Below, in pieces: positions 9,286 through 18,012 of a stretch of DNA of 64,000 nt; position 1 is the stretch's first letter; each line of letters begins with the position of its first letter. This DNA comes from Mesorhizobium sp. ORS 3324 (GTDB taxonomy: Bacteria; Pseudomonadota; Alphaproteobacteria; Rhizobiales; Rhizobiaceae): positions 22,468-86,467 of the forward strand of contig LM655246.1 of assembly GCA_000824825.2 (NCBI GenBank). Direction: 5' to 3'. The position numbers and the translations under genes were made by a program. Below the pieces are notes generated by a model. It made no database searches. It worked only from the letters and a program-made list of their open reading frames with translations, and was not told the DNA's origin.

Positions 9286-9925
9286 AGCAATCCGTCATAG
9301 TCTCGGGATGGATGTCGAGCATCTTGATCAGCGAGCGCCTGATATCGTCGATGTCGTCAGGAGCCTGCCAATGCATCAAGAACACATCCTGCGGCGGGCG
9401 CAGATAGGGCTGGGGATTGCGATGGCAGCCGAGACACCACTCCATGTTGAGCGTATGGGCCCGCATCATCAGCGGCATGTCGTCGACCTCGCCGTGGCAA
9501 GTCTCGCAGGCCACCCCTTTGTTGATGTGGATCGCATGATTGAAGAAAACAAAATCGGGGACGCTGTTGACACGCTGCCACCGGAGCGGTGTTCCTGAGG
9601 CGAGGCTTGCGCGCACCGGCGCCAGCATTTCGGCATTGGTGAAAATTTGCGAATGACACGTCATGCAGATCTCGGTGGCCGGCAGGCCCGCCGAGGACGA
9701 CGTCTCGAGCCCGTCGTGGCAATAGCGGCAGTCGATGCCGAGCTGGCCGACGTGGTGCTTGTGGCTGAATGGCACCGGCTGTGCCAATGGTCGACCTACT
9801 CCGCTTACGAAGCCCGAACGAGGAAGCATTATTGCGAGCACCCCGGCAATGAGCAGTGCGGCGCATGTTCCCCAGATCACAAAGCGCGCGAGGCCATTGG
9901 CGCTCTTGGAGAAGATTTGCGGCAT
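9269..9925 (-). CDS. actA: Alternative complex III pentaheme cytochrome c, ActA
   Basis: 218 aa. One N-terminal membrane anchor is followed by five CxxCH heme sites (CRYCH, CMTCH, CETCH, CLGCH, CYVCH), the standard ActA count. The family hallmark PFSHKHHVGQLGIDCRYCH is visible in part. The start at 9925 (MPQIFSKSAN) has a good AGGCGAGG ribosome site; an in-frame ATG at 10051 would put 42 unlikely residues before the anchor. First gene of the act-cox operon, 42 bases downstream of a candidate EcfG promoter at 9967-9992. Confidence 0.92.
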   Translation of the reverse strand: MPQIFSKSANGLARFVIWGTCAALLIAGVLAIMLPRSGFVSGVGRPLAQPVPFSHKHHVGQLGIDCRYCHDGLETSSSAGLPATEICMTCHSQIFTNAEMLAPVRASLASGTPLRWQRVNSVPDFVFFNHAIHINKGVACETCHGEVDDMPLMMRAHTLNMEWCLGCHRNPQPYLRPPQDVFLMHWQAPDDIDDIRRSLIKMLDIHPETMTDCYVCHR

Positions 9926-9966
9926 CGCCTCGCCTGCTGCGGGCAAACTTCGACTTGACGACACGT

Positions 9967-9992
9967 AACGGTGGTTTTGCCGCGAAGGTTCC
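9967..9992 (-). promoter_or_regulatory. Candidate EcfG promoter for the act-cox operon
   Basis: On the minus strand this reads GGAAC, 18 bases, GTT (equivalently N17-CGTT). The -10 element lies about 41 bases upstream of the actA start. Spacing is one base longer than the most common form in this window. Confidence 0.5.
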
Positions 9993-10140
9993 GGCGCGGC
10001 TAGAGCATCACACAATGGTGACCTGTGAAGGCAAATCGCCGACTTATTCACCGCAACCCGCGCGGTGACGGCGGGTGCGCTGCGGGATCAGCCGCGCGAC
10101 GTTCGGCGCGACGGCCTGGGGGCGGCCCGATGGGTGTTTT

Positions 10141-10165
10141 GGAACATGCATGCGGGCTTTGAGTT
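10141..10165 (+). promoter_or_regulatory. EcfG-type promoter for the PPC-domain gene
   Basis: Exact GGAAC-N17-GTT, ending 32 bases before the ATG at 10198. It supports that start over the longer in-frame one at 10075, which would place the promoter inside the gene. Confidence 0.72.
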
Positions 10166-10197
10166 TTGCGCTCAAGGTCAATTCGCTACCGGATCAC

Positions 10198-10641
10198 ATG
10201 AAATCGAAGCTGATCGCTGAAACTTGCGGGCAAAGAACATTCGTCGTGGTACTGGATCGCGGCGAGGAGGCATTCGCTGCACTGACCGCGTTTGCCGGTC
10301 AAAAGGGTATCACCGGCGCCTCACTGACGGCGATCGGCGCATTTGAGAAAGCGACCGTGGGCTGGTTTGACTTTCAGTCGAAATCCTACCGCGAGATCCC
10401 GATAAACGAGCAGTGCGAAGTGCTGAGTGCCATTGGTGACCTCGCACTCGATGACAGCGGCAGGCCGAGCCTCCATGTCCATGTGGTGCTTGGGATGAGT
10501 GACGGATCGACGCGTGGCGGCCATTTGCTGGAAGCCACCGTGCAGCCGACGCTTGAAATCACGGTTGTTGAAGCACCCAGTCATCTGCGCCGCACCAAGG
10601 TTCCTGAACTGGGCATCGCGTTGATCGATCTAGGTGCCTGA
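10198..10641 (+). CDS. PPC (DUF296) domain protein
   Basis: 147 aa covering a complete plants-and-prokaryotes-conserved domain. The metal-site histidines are visible as HVHVVLGMSDGSTRGGH, and the end EITVVEAPSHLRR is characteristic. The fold forms trimers. In plants it is joined to AT-hooks, while bacterial stand-alone forms have unknown roles. The ATG at 10198 (MKSKLIAETC) is chosen from domain length and promoter position. It is followed by, but probably not cotranscribed with, the oxidoreductase at 10724, which has its own promoter. Confidence 0.85.
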   Translation: MKSKLIAETCGQRTFVVVLDRGEEAFAALTAFAGQKGITGASLTAIGAFEKATVGWFDFQSKSYREIPINEQCEVLSAIGDLALDDSGRPSLHVHVVLGMSDGSTRGGHLLEATVQPTLEITVVEAPSHLRRTKVPELGIALIDLGA

Positions 10642-10662
10642 GGGCGTTGTACCCAGCGAACC

Positions 10663-10687
10663 GGAACAACTGCGTCTCACCACGGTT
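10663..10687 (+). promoter_or_regulatory. EcfG-type promoter for the YdeP-like oxidoreductase
   Basis: Exact GGAAC-N17-GTT, 36 bases upstream of the ATG at 10724. It argues for that start rather than the longer frame from 10634. Confidence 0.72.
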
Positions 10688-10723
10688 TGCTTAATGTTCT
10701 TTCTCTTTTTTGGACAAAGTCAC

Positions 10724-13024
10724 ATGGAACCTGCTGTCACCGATCACGTCGAGGTAAAGACTTACAATCATCCGACCGGCGGATGGGGCTCGCTCAAATC
10801 GCTGATCCGCAAGGCGCGCGACCAGGGGCTGCTGTTGTCGGACATATGGAGCACGTTGCTGAAGCAGAACAAGGCCGACGGCTATATGTGCGTCTCGTGC
10901 TCATGGGCCAAGCCGGCCGAGCCGAGGCCGTTCGAATTTTGCGAGAACGGTGCCAAGGCAACGATGTGGGAGCAGACCAGCAAGCGCTGCGAGCCGTCCT
11001 TCTTTGCCGCCCATAGCCTGACCGAGCTCCTGGACTGGCCGGATCACGATCTGGAGAAACAGGGGCGCCTCACCGAGCCGATGCGCTACAACAGCGCCAC
11101 CGACAAATACGAACCGATAGCGTGGCCAGATGCCTTTGGCGACATAGGCGCGCAACTTAGGCGTCTCGACCCAAAGTCCGTGGTCTTTTACACCTCCGGA
11201 CGCGCCTCGCTCGAGGCCTCGTTCATGTATCAGCTCTTCGCCCGCATCTACGGTTCCCCGAACCTCCCCGATTCCTCGAACATGTGTCACGAATCGACGT
11301 CGGTCGGTCTGCCGGAATCGATTGGCTCCCCTGTCGGTTCGGTGCAATTGGAGGACTTCGCCAAATCCGACATGATGTTCTTCTTTGGCCATAATACCGG
11401 TGTCACTGCGCCGCGCCTGTTGCACCCCATCGAGGATGCCCGCCAGCGCGGCGTGCCGGTGATCACCTTCAATCCTCTACGCGAGCGAGGCCTGGTGAGG
11501 TTCAAGAACCCGCAGAACCCGGTTGAGATGCTGTCGCCGGGCCCGGGGACGAAAATGTCGAGCGACTTCTTCCAGATCCGGGCGGGCGGGGATATCGCAG
11601 CTATGACCGGCATTGCCAAGGCGGTGCTGGCGCTTGACGACGTAGCCCGGGAACGTGGCGCAAAACGTGTCCTTGATATGGCTTTCATCGAGGAGCACAC
11701 GTCAAGCTTTGCCGAGTTCGAAGCCTATCTGCGCGCCACTGATTGGGAAGGTATTGTTCGGCGTTGCGGCATCTCGCGAGCTGATCTTGAACATGTCGCC
11801 GAGATCTACAGCGTGGCCAATGCGGTGATCGGCAATTACGGCATGGGGCTCACCCAGCATCGCCACGGGACTGAGAATGTGCAAATGCTGTGCAACCTCC
11901 TGCTCATGCGCGGCAATATCGGCAAGCCAGGAGCCGGAATATCGCCTTTGCGGGGACACTCCAATGTGCAGGGGCAGCGCACGGTCGGCATTTCCGAAAA
12001 GCCGGAGCTCGTACCGCTTGATAAATTCCGGCAATTCTACGGCTTCGAGCCGCCGCGGCAAAAGGGGCTCGATACAGTCGAGACCTGCAAGGGCGTGATC
12101 GACGCTCAGGTTCATGGTTTCGTCGGGCTCGGCGGCAATTTCGTGCGAGCCGTGCCGGAAACCGGGCTGGTCGAGAAGGCCTGGCGCAACCTCGACCTGC
12201 ATGTCGAGATTGCCACAAAGCTCAACCGCAGCCACCTGATCGCCGGGAAAGTCACATATCTGCTGCCATGCCTGTCGCGACTGGAAAAGGACGTTCAGGC
12301 CAGCGGGCCGCAGTGGGTCTCGGTCGAAGACTCGACCGCCTGCATCCATGGCTCCTTCGGATCGCGGCCAAAGCCTAGCGAACACCTGCTGTCGGAACCA
12401 ACCATCGTTGCGGAGCTGGCCAAGGCGTGCGTCGCTGGCAAGAGCTCTATCCCCTGGGACGAGTGGGTCGCGAACTACGCTCGCATCCGCGACGAGATCG
12501 AGCGCTGCTTCCCGACGCATTTCAAGGACTTTAACAAACGCTTCCTGACACCTGGCGGGTTCCATCGCGACATCAAGGCCTCGAAGCGCGTCTGGCAGAC
12601 GCCGAATAAGAAAGCGAATTTCAAGCTGCCCACCACGCTGGAAACCGACCCCGATATCGATGTTTCCGGCAAGGATGTGCTGACCCTGATCACGGTGCGG
12701 TCCAACGACCAGTTCAACACCACAGTCTATGGCTATCGCGACAGGTTGCGCGGCATCATCGGAACACGAATGGTCCTGCTGATGAATGACGAAGACATCC
12801 GACGAATGGGGCTCAGCGCCGGCCAGGAAGTCGCTCTGGAGGCTCACGCCGATGACGGCATCGAGCGGCGGGTGAAAGGTCTGCGGGTCACGCCCTACTC
12901 CATCCCAAGCGGAAATTGCGCGGGCTATTATCCCGAACTTAACCCTCTAGTGCCGCTTTGGCACCATGCTCATAAGGCGCATGTGCCGGCGGTAAAGTCG
13001 GTGCCGGTACGGATCGTCGCATAG
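10724..13024 (+). CDS. FdhF/YdeP family molybdopterin oxidoreductase
   Basis: 766 aa, the size of the YdeP family. It has the N-terminal iron-sulfur region MCVSCSWAKP with FCENGAKA, the pterin-binding segments FYTSGRASLEASFMYQL and MCHESTSVGL, and a C-terminal molydopterin dinucleotide domain (FNTTVYGYRDRLRGI). YdeP proteins resemble formate dehydrogenase H but their substrate is not established; in E. coli the gene is linked to acid resistance. Start ATG 10724 (MEPAVTDHVEV) follows an EcfG promoter. The catalytic selenocysteine/cysteine position of true FdhF is not evident, so I do not call it formate dehydrogenase. Confidence 0.88.
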   Translation: MEPAVTDHVEVKTYNHPTGGWGSLKSLIRKARDQGLLLSDIWSTLLKQNKADGYMCVSCSWAKPAEPRPFEFCENGAKATMWEQTSKRCEPSFFAAHSLTELLDWPDHDLEKQGRLTEPMRYNSATDKYEPIAWPDAFGDIGAQLRRLDPKSVVFYTSGRASLEASFMYQLFARIYGSPNLPDSSNMCHESTSVGLPESIGSPVGSVQLEDFAKSDMMFFFGHNTGVTAPRLLHPIEDARQRGVPVITFNPLRERGLVRFKNPQNPVEMLSPGPGTKMSSDFFQIRAGGDIAAMTGIAKAVLALDDVARERGAKRVLDMAFIEEHTSSFAEFEAYLRATDWEGIVRRCGISRADLEHVAEIYSVANAVIGNYGMGLTQHRHGTENVQMLCNLLLMRGNIGKPGAGISPLRGHSNVQGQRTVGISEKPELVPLDKFRQFYGFEPPRQKGLDTVETCKGVIDAQVHGFVGLGGNFVRAVPETGLVEKAWRNLDLHVEIATKLNRSHLIAGKVTYLLPCLSRLEKDVQASGPQWVSVEDSTACIHGSFGSRPKPSEHLLSEPTIVAELAKACVAGKSSIPWDEWVANYARIRDEIERCFPTHFKDFNKRFLTPGGFHRDIKASKRVWQTPNKKANFKLPTTLETDPDIDVSGKDVLTLITVRSNDQFNTTVYGYRDRLRGIIGTRMVLLMNDEDIRRMGLSAGQEVALEAHADDGIERRVKGLRVTPYSIPSGNCAGYYPELNPLVPLWHHAHKAHVPAVKSVPVRIVA

Positions 13025-13090
13025 GGCCAGCGCAATTCAGTGAGCGGCAGGATTGCTGAACCACTCTGAAACAGCGGACCCTGGATTGCT

Positions 13091-13699
13091 CTAGGTCCAG
13101 GCCGAAAGCACCGTCTCCATCTCGACGGTCTCGACCTGTTGCGCGAAGCGCTGGTGGTAGACGGTCATCAGCGCATCGTGCGTCGCGTCAGAGGAGCTGC
13201 AAAGCGCGTCGGTGACCAGCACGACCCGATGACCGATGTCGATCGCGCCCAAAACGGTTGCAAGCACGCAGACATCGGTTTCACCGCCGGTGACCACCAG
13301 CGTATCGATCTGGCGGGCGGCAAGCAGGGGCTGCAGCTTGCCCTCAGGCCAAGGTGAATAGATGTGCTTGTCGATCACCTGCGCCGGCGGACAAAATGAT
13401 GACAGCGGCGGCAGCAATTCGACCATCTCTGGCCCGACATTCTCGATCGTCATCGACGCCCAGCGCTCATAGTAGCGTCTCCAGGTGCCGACACCCAGGC
13501 CAGGTTTTGCAGCCGGCACGAACCGCGTGAAGATGGTCTGCTCGGCCTTGCGTTCGACAAGGCTCACTATCCTTGGGAGAACGCGGGTGATCCACGGCGT
13601 CGCCCATTGGGAAGGTTCTGCGAATAATTTCTGCATGTCGACGCAAAGATGCGCGCAGTGCTCGCCAAGAGGACCATAGCTCAAGCCGGAAAACGACAT
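13091..13699 (-). CDS. Isochorismatase-fold cysteine hydrolase
   Basis: 202 aa cysteine hydrolase. The three catalytic positions of the family are visible: aspartate in HLCVDMQKLF, lysine in VIDKHIYSP, and cysteine in TGGETDVCVLAT. Family members cleave amides or isochorismate; the substrate here is unknown. The start at 13699 (MSFSGLSYG) fits the family's usual length; the frame remains open to 13798 but has no family match. Faces the YdeP gene convergently and is divergent from the ligase. Confidence 0.88.
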   Translation of the reverse strand: MSFSGLSYGPLGEHCAHLCVDMQKLFAEPSQWATPWITRVLPRIVSLVERKAEQTIFTRFVPAAKPGLGVGTWRRYYERWASMTIENVGPEMVELLPPLSSFCPPAQVIDKHIYSPWPEGKLQPLLAARQIDTLVVTGGETDVCVLATVLGAIDIGHRVVLVTDALCSSSDATHDALMTVYHQRFAQQVETVEMETVLSAWT

Positions 13700-13796
13700 C
13701 AGGATTCCTGTCGGAAGTTCGTGTTCGACGTGATGAAGTGAGGTTGTCGGGTCAAGCGGTCGAGATTCAGCGTTTCGGTCGTGATTGCGGTGAAGC

Positions 13797-13822
13797 AACG
13801 CCGCGCAGGCCTAGCTCGTTCC
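13797..13822 (-). promoter_or_regulatory. Candidate EcfG promoter for the cysteine hydrolase
   Basis: Minus strand GGAAC-N18-GTT (N17-CGTT), about 98 bases upstream of the start at 13699. On the plus strand, 13832-13856 reads GAAAC-N17-GTT, a one-mismatch version that could serve the ligase. Confidence 0.45.
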
Positions 13823-13864
13823 AGCCGACCGGAAACAACACCTTTGGTCGAGCGTTCAGTCGAG

Positions 13865-14896
13865 ATGGAGACTTCCTGGATTGCGGCCCAAAAAGCGGCA
13901 TCGAACAACGTCTTTCCATTGCCTTTGGATATACCGCCGATGGAGGCGCGAACCGCGGCTCGGCTGCCCGAAGGTCCCTGGCAGTACGAACCGAAATGGG
14001 ACGGGTTTCGTTGCCTGATTTTCAAGGGCAAAGAAACTGTCGAGCTTCGCGCCAAATCCGGCAAGCCGCTCGGCCGCTACTTTCCCGAACTGACAACGAT
14101 GCTGCGCGAACTCGCTGCAAGTCAATTCGTGATGGACGCCGAGATCTTGATCGAGATCGACGGGCTCGCCTCCTTCGAGGCGCTGCAGATGCGCCTTCAC
14201 CCGGCTGAGAGCAGGATCCGCAAGCTGAGCATTGAAACGCCTGCGCGGTTGATCCTGTTCGATGCCCTGGCCGCGCCGGGCGGCAGCATATTGCTTGAAA
14301 AGCCTCTGCCCGATCGCCGTCGAGCGATTGAGGACTTCGTGGATAAGGCAAAAAACGCCATGCTAAAGCTCTCGCCGGCCACTACCAGTCTTGCGACTGC
14401 CGGGCGATGGTTGCGTGGCGCCGGCCAAGGTGCCACCGATGGAGTCGTCGCCAAGGCGCTGGCCGAACCCTATCGGCCGGGCGAGCGTGCGATGATCAAG
14501 GTCAAGCGGTTGCGCACAGCCGATTGCGTGGTCGGCGGCTTCCGCTACTTGAGCGGCAAGCACCAGGTCGGCTCCTTGCTGCTTGGCCTCTACAACGAAC
14601 GCGGCCAGCTCGACCATGTCGGTTTCACCTCGACCATCGCAAACGAGGAGCGGGCGGCGCTCACCAAGAGGCTTGAGGCGTTGCGCGGCGGGCCAGGTTT
14701 CACCGGCAAGGCACCGGGCGGGCCGAGCCGCTGGAATACTGAGCGAAGCGAAAAATGGGAGCCGGTGCGGCCGCAACTGGTCGCGGAGGTCCGCTTCGAC
14801 CATGTCACCGGCGACCGCTTCAGGCACGGAACGAGGCTGGTGCGCTGGCGCCCCGACAAGGCGCCGCGGCAATGCACGTTCGAGCAGATCGCTTAG
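13865..14896 (+). CDS. ATP-dependent DNA ligase, LigC type (NHEJ)
   Basis: 343 aa. It has the nucleotidyltransferase core with motif I EPKWDGFR (adenylated lysine near residue 44), motif III/IV around RLILFDAL, motif V AMIKVKR and a C-terminal OB-fold. There is no polymerase or phosphoesterase domain, so it is a stand-alone LigC-like enzyme rather than full LigD. With two Ku genes nearby it probably seals double-strand breaks in end joining. Start at 13865 (METSWIAAQK) is a length-based choice; the frame is open from 13781. Confidence 0.88.
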   Translation: METSWIAAQKAASNNVFPLPLDIPPMEARTAARLPEGPWQYEPKWDGFRCLIFKGKETVELRAKSGKPLGRYFPELTTMLRELAASQFVMDAEILIEIDGLASFEALQMRLHPAESRIRKLSIETPARLILFDALAAPGGSILLEKPLPDRRRAIEDFVDKAKNAMLKLSPATTSLATAGRWLRGAGQGATDGVVAKALAEPYRPGERAMIKVKRLRTADCVVGGFRYLSGKHQVGSLLLGLYNERGQLDHVGFTSTIANEERAALTKRLEALRGGPGFTGKAPGGPSRWNTERSEKWEPVRPQLVAEVRFDHVTGDRFRHGTRLVRWRPDKAPRQCTFEQIA

Positions 14897-14949
14897 GTGG
14901 TGCGCCCGGCCGACAATGCGGCAACGAGCCTTGCTATCCTGGAACCGGC

Positions 14950-14974
14950 GGAACCACCGATCGGCTGGGCGGTT
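14950..14974 (+). promoter_or_regulatory. EcfG-type promoter for the acidic small protein
   Basis: Exact GGAAC-N17-GTT, 51 bases before the ATG at 15026 and just downstream of the ligase stop. Confidence 0.7.
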
Positions 14975-15025
14975 TTCCAAGCGAGTGAACCGCGAGCCGG
15001 AACGCCTCAAACATTGGAGAAAAAG

Positions 15026-15307
15026 ATGGAACCGCGCAAAAAGCAACGACCCGCGCTACAGGATGAAACCGAAGCCCCGACCATCGAGCAGCAGGATTGG
15101 GACGCGCTCGAAGGCGGCAAAATCCAGCCCGACAGCGTAGCGGTGGACGGCGACCCACAAGACGACGTCGAACCCAAGGGAACTCTGCCTGAAGAGGACG
15201 ACGATAACGCATACCAGGAGAGCGATGAGGCTTTGCCAAACGACGAGGAGGAGCGCGCGCTCTCGCGCGACCCTTCCAAGGAAGGAACCCGCTTTGACGA
15301 AGTATGA
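15026..15307 (+). CDS. Small acidic, disordered protein of unknown function
   Basis: 93 aa, rich in Asp, Glu, Gln and Pro, without hydrophobic segments; probably intrinsically disordered. The start at 15026 has the ribosome site TTGGAGAAAAAG, and the EcfG promoter lies just upstream. The frame is open from 14897 but the extra residues lie across the promoter. It lies between the ligase and Ku genes, so a role in stress or DNA handling is possible, but nothing in the sequence shows it. Confidence 0.7.
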   Translation: MEPRKKQRPALQDETEAPTIEQQDWDALEGGKIQPDSVAVDGDPQDDVEPKGTLPEEDDDNAYQESDEALPNDEEERALSRDPSKEGTRFDEV

Positions 15308-15334
15308 TCGGCAGGCGCCGAAGCTGGGCTTGAC

Positions 15335-16159
15335 TCAGGCCGACTTGCGCTTGCGGCCCGCGCGAGGCTTCGCGCTGATGCCTTCCTTTGCAAGGCTCTT
15401 GCGGAGAACGTCGGCCAGATCGATCACCTTGGCGCGCGGTCTCGGCGCAGCCATGGGAGGTTTTTTGCCTTTGCGCTTGGCCTCGATCATGGCAATCAGC
15501 GCGTTCTCGTATTTATCCTCGAACTTTGAAGGATCGAACGTCGTCGCCTTCTTATCGATCAGCAGCCCAGCGATTTCGAGCAGATCCGGGTCATAGTCCT
15601 GCTTGTCCAGCCCCTCGAAAACCGATGCCTCCGAAACCATCTCACTGTGGTCTCGCAGTTCGGTGAGAAGCATCCCCTTGCCGAAAGGTTGGATGAGAAC
15701 CTCTCGGCCACGCTGGTAGAGGACGACACAGGATCGCGCCGCCACCCGTTTGCTCTTCATGGCCTCTCGAAGCACGTTGAAAGCCTCGGCTGAAGCCTCG
15801 TCGGCCGGAATGAGATAATAGGGTTTTTCGAGATAGCGTGTGTCGATTTCGGCGACTGGCACGAACTCGCCGATTTCCAGTGTGTGTTCGGAGGTCAGTT
15901 TCAGTGCCTTGATCTCGTCTGGCTCGATCGGGATGAAATCGTCCTTATCGGCCTCGAAGCCCTTGATCTGGTCCTCGGGCTCTACCGCCTCGCCGGTCCC
16001 TTCATCGACATATGCGCTTTTCACCGGCAGGCCGTCCTTGCGGTTCAATATCCTGAAATGGATCTTTGAAGATTCGCCGGTGGCGCCGACGATCTTGACC
16101 CCGCAGGAAACCGATCCGAACTTCATGAATCCTTTCCAGATGGCGCGCGGTGCAGACAT
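15335..16159 (-). CDS. ku: Ku protein (first copy), non-homologous end joining
   Basis: 274 aa bacterial Ku. The N-terminal APRAIWKGFMKFGSVSCGVK, the central YYLIPADEASAEAFNVLREA and the LYQRGREVLIQPFGKGM segment are family landmarks. The C-terminus is basic (RAGRKRKSA). Bacterial Ku forms a homodimeric ring on DNA ends and recruits ligase. Start 16159 (MSAPRAIWKG) follows GGAAGTGAG. It is the second gene of a unit led by the small proline-rich protein. A second Ku is at 33201-34067. Confidence 0.93.
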   Translation of the reverse strand: MSAPRAIWKGFMKFGSVSCGVKIVGATGESSKIHFRILNRKDGLPVKSAYVDEGTGEAVEPEDQIKGFEADKDDFIPIEPDEIKALKLTSEHTLEIGEFVPVAEIDTRYLEKPYYLIPADEASAEAFNVLREAMKSKRVAARSCVVLYQRGREVLIQPFGKGMLLTELRDHSEMVSEASVFEGLDKQDYDPDLLEIAGLLIDKKATTFDPSKFEDKYENALIAMIEAKRKGKKPPMAAPRPRAKVIDLADVLRKSLAKEGISAKPRAGRKRKSA

Positions 16160-16164
16160 CGATC

Positions 16165-16338
16165 TCACTTCCTTGGGATGCGCTGGGCACGTGCCGGCGG
16201 TTCATCGATTTCGTCAGGGTTGGGACGCGGCGCCTCATCGGTGAAATCCGGCTCTGGCTCCTTGACCGGCTCTGGCTTCCAGTTCGGGGACGGCATCGGA
16301 ATGTCGCGGTCAGGATCGGTTTGTCTGGGATCAGGCAT
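16165..16338 (-). CDS. Small proline-rich protein upstream of Ku
   Basis: 57 aa, almost entirely Pro, Asp, Glu and Arg, no membrane segment. Start 16338 (MPDPRQTDPD) has GGAGAAC seven bases upstream and a leader of about 22 bases from the EcfG promoter; the in-frame ATG at 16353 has no ribosome site. Five bases separate it from the Ku start, so the two are cotranscribed. Similar short PEP-rich proteins are common in Rhizobiales; function unknown. Confidence 0.65.
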   Translation of the reverse strand: MPDPRQTDPDRDIPMPSPNWKPEPVKEPEPDFTDEAPRPNPDEIDEPPARAQRIPRK

Positions 16339-16366
16339 CGAAGGGTTCTCCATCCGTTTCAGCCCA

Positions 16367-16391
16367 ACTCATCTCCATCGCCATGGTTCCC
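16367..16391 (-). promoter_or_regulatory. EcfG-type promoter for the small protein and Ku
   Basis: Minus-strand exact GGAAC-N17-GTT, with the -10 element 28 bases from the chosen start at 16338. Confidence 0.72.
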
Positions 16392-16422
16392 GAAGTACTG
16401 CGCCCGAAGCTTGGCCAATGTC

Positions 16423-17169
16423 TCAGATTTCGAGCAGCGCGTAAGGACGACCTGTTGGTTTTGTCACATGCTTGGCGACATTGAAGACTCTTGCCCCGCC
16501 CGGGGTCTGGCCTTCATACGAGCCGCGATGGGCATGCCCATGCACCACGGCACTCACCTTGAAGCGATCGATCGTTTCAGCCAGCCGGGAGGAACCCAGG
16601 AACGGAAAGATCTCCGGCGGCTCTCCCGCCACCGTCTCGAGGACCGGCGCATAATGGAGGATAACGAGCGTGCGCTTGGCGCGAACTTGCCGCATGGCAT
16701 TCTCGAGCCGCATTGCCTCATTGACGCTCTCTGCCACCATTGCCTTGATGGCCGGCTCGCCGAAGGAGCCCAGCATTCTAGGACCGAAGCCCCCGACAAA
16801 ACCCTTCACCCCGACGAAGCCGACATCATTCAGTTCCACCGCCTGGCCATCAAGTAGATGGACCCCCGCCCGTCGCAGCGTTTCAGCGATCTGCTCGACG
16901 CAACCGGATTCATAATCGTGGTTGCCAAGAACCGCGACCACTGGGATCGAGCATGCGCGCAGATCCTCGGCCAGAAGTTCCGCCTCACGCGGTTTTCCAA
17001 GGTTGGTGAGATCGCCTGGAAGAACAAGGATGTCGGCTTCGCGCGACATCTCGCCAAAGAGATCGCGGTAGGAAGTCTGGGCATCCTCCTGAACATGCAG
17101 GTCAGCCATGGCCGCGACCTTGATTAGGGCGTTGCCGTTTGGTTTCGCTGATTTGGATGGCTCAGGCAT
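16423..17169 (-). CDS. Calcineurin-like metallophosphoesterase
   Basis: 248 aa. The full set of metal-binding motifs is present in order: ADLHV, LPGDLTN, LGNHDYE, ILHYAP and VHGHAH. Such enzymes hydrolyse phosphodiesters or monoesters; the substrate is unknown. Start 17169 (MPEPSKSAKP) overlaps the upstream nucleotidyltransferase stop by 8 bases, so the pair is translationally coupled. No secretion signal, so cytoplasmic. Confidence 0.88.
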   Translation of the reverse strand: MPEPSKSAKPNGNALIKVAAMADLHVQEDAQTSYRDLFGEMSREADILVLPGDLTNLGKPREAELLAEDLRACSIPVVAVLGNHDYESGCVEQIAETLRRAGVHLLDGQAVELNDVGFVGVKGFVGGFGPRMLGSFGEPAIKAMVAESVNEAMRLENAMRQVRAKRTLVILHYAPVLETVAGEPPEIFPFLGSSRLAETIDRFKVSAVVHGHAHRGSYEGQTPGGARVFNVAKHVTKPTGRPYALLEI

Positions 17170-17968
17170 CGTGCAACTCTCCAATACCGCCGACGCCGGC
17201 AAACCCCCATTCCTTGACGTCTACCTCATAGTCGACCTGCGACAGCAGGCGGCCCCGACAAATCTTCATTCTGGGAGACGGCAACTGCCGTTGCCGAGCA
17301 AGCCGAGCCAGCAGTTCGTCGAGCAACCAGTCGGGGATGTGGCCCCGCTCGCTGGGATAGACCCATCGGTAATGGAGCAGCTGCATCAGCAGCACCTCCC
17401 AATGGATGTCGAGGTAGGAGAGCAGTCTTTGCCAGTCGATCTGATCGTGGGCCTTGAGGATAGTGTGGGCGATATCGGCCCCGTCGTGACGGCCTCGGTC
17501 CTGGATGAAGCATTTCGACCAGATGAGTTCCGTCGGCCCGATGATCCTCACTTTACTGCCCAATAGCTCGACTTGGCGGGCATGTTCCAACCACTGGTTC
17601 TCGACCTGCATGATGCCGTTGGCCGAGGCGAAGATCACATCGAAGAAGTGCTTGCCCTGAAAAACCTTGCCGAGCCACCGGTCATCCCTGATCTCGACTG
17701 CATAGCCGATGTCCTTGAAATGCGTGAGAATGCGCGCGCAATCACCTGCCTTGCAAAAGATGTCCAGGTCCCTGGTTTGGCGGACAACACCTGTATAGGC
17801 ACTTACTGCGTAAGTTCCGGCCACGAGAAAGGGAATGTCGCTGGCGGCAAGCTCGCTGATTGCGTGCGTGTAGAATGCTTCCGCCTCGGCGCTTTTGAGC
17901 GTCGGTTCTGCCTTCGCGTCGATCACAGGAAGCGACGCCGAGCTACCCGGCAGCTTTTCATTGGCCAT
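17162..17968 (-). CDS. Nucleotidyltransferase-fold protein (MNT/AbiEii-like)
   Basis: 268 aa. It has a pol-beta type nucleotidyltransferase start, VAGTYAVSAYTG, followed by RQTRDLDIFC, whose DLD supplies the two metal-binding aspartates. The central helical part contains the TELIWSKCFIQDRGRHDGAD segment seen in the AbiEii/DUF6036-like group. Coupled to the metallophosphoesterase by an 8-base overlap. Targets may be nucleotides, tRNA or proteins; the sequence alone cannot say. Start 17968 (MANEKLPGSS) chosen; the frame is open to 18046. Confidence 0.78.
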   Translation of the reverse strand: MANEKLPGSSASLPVIDAKAEPTLKSAEAEAFYTHAISELAASDIPFLVAGTYAVSAYTGVVRQTRDLDIFCKAGDCARILTHFKDIGYAVEIRDDRWLGKVFQGKHFFDVIFASANGIMQVENQWLEHARQVELLGSKVRIIGPTELIWSKCFIQDRGRHDGADIAHTILKAHDQIDWQRLLSYLDIHWEVLLMQLLHYRWVYPSERGHIPDWLLDELLARLARQRQLPSPRMKICRGRLLSQVDYEVDVKEWGFAGVGGIGELHDA

Positions 17969-18012
17969 GAGCCGCTGCTCCGATTTCGGACCTTTCGTCC
18001 GCTTGGCTCGAT

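Noticed and set aside
10724..13024. Calling this gene formate dehydrogenase fdhF
   Set aside because: It matches the YdeP branch in length and N-terminal CxxC layout; formate activity is not established for that group.
13025..13090. Possible terminator ggacc...ggtcc between convergent genes
   Set aside because: The stem is only about five base pairs with a long loop and no T-run.
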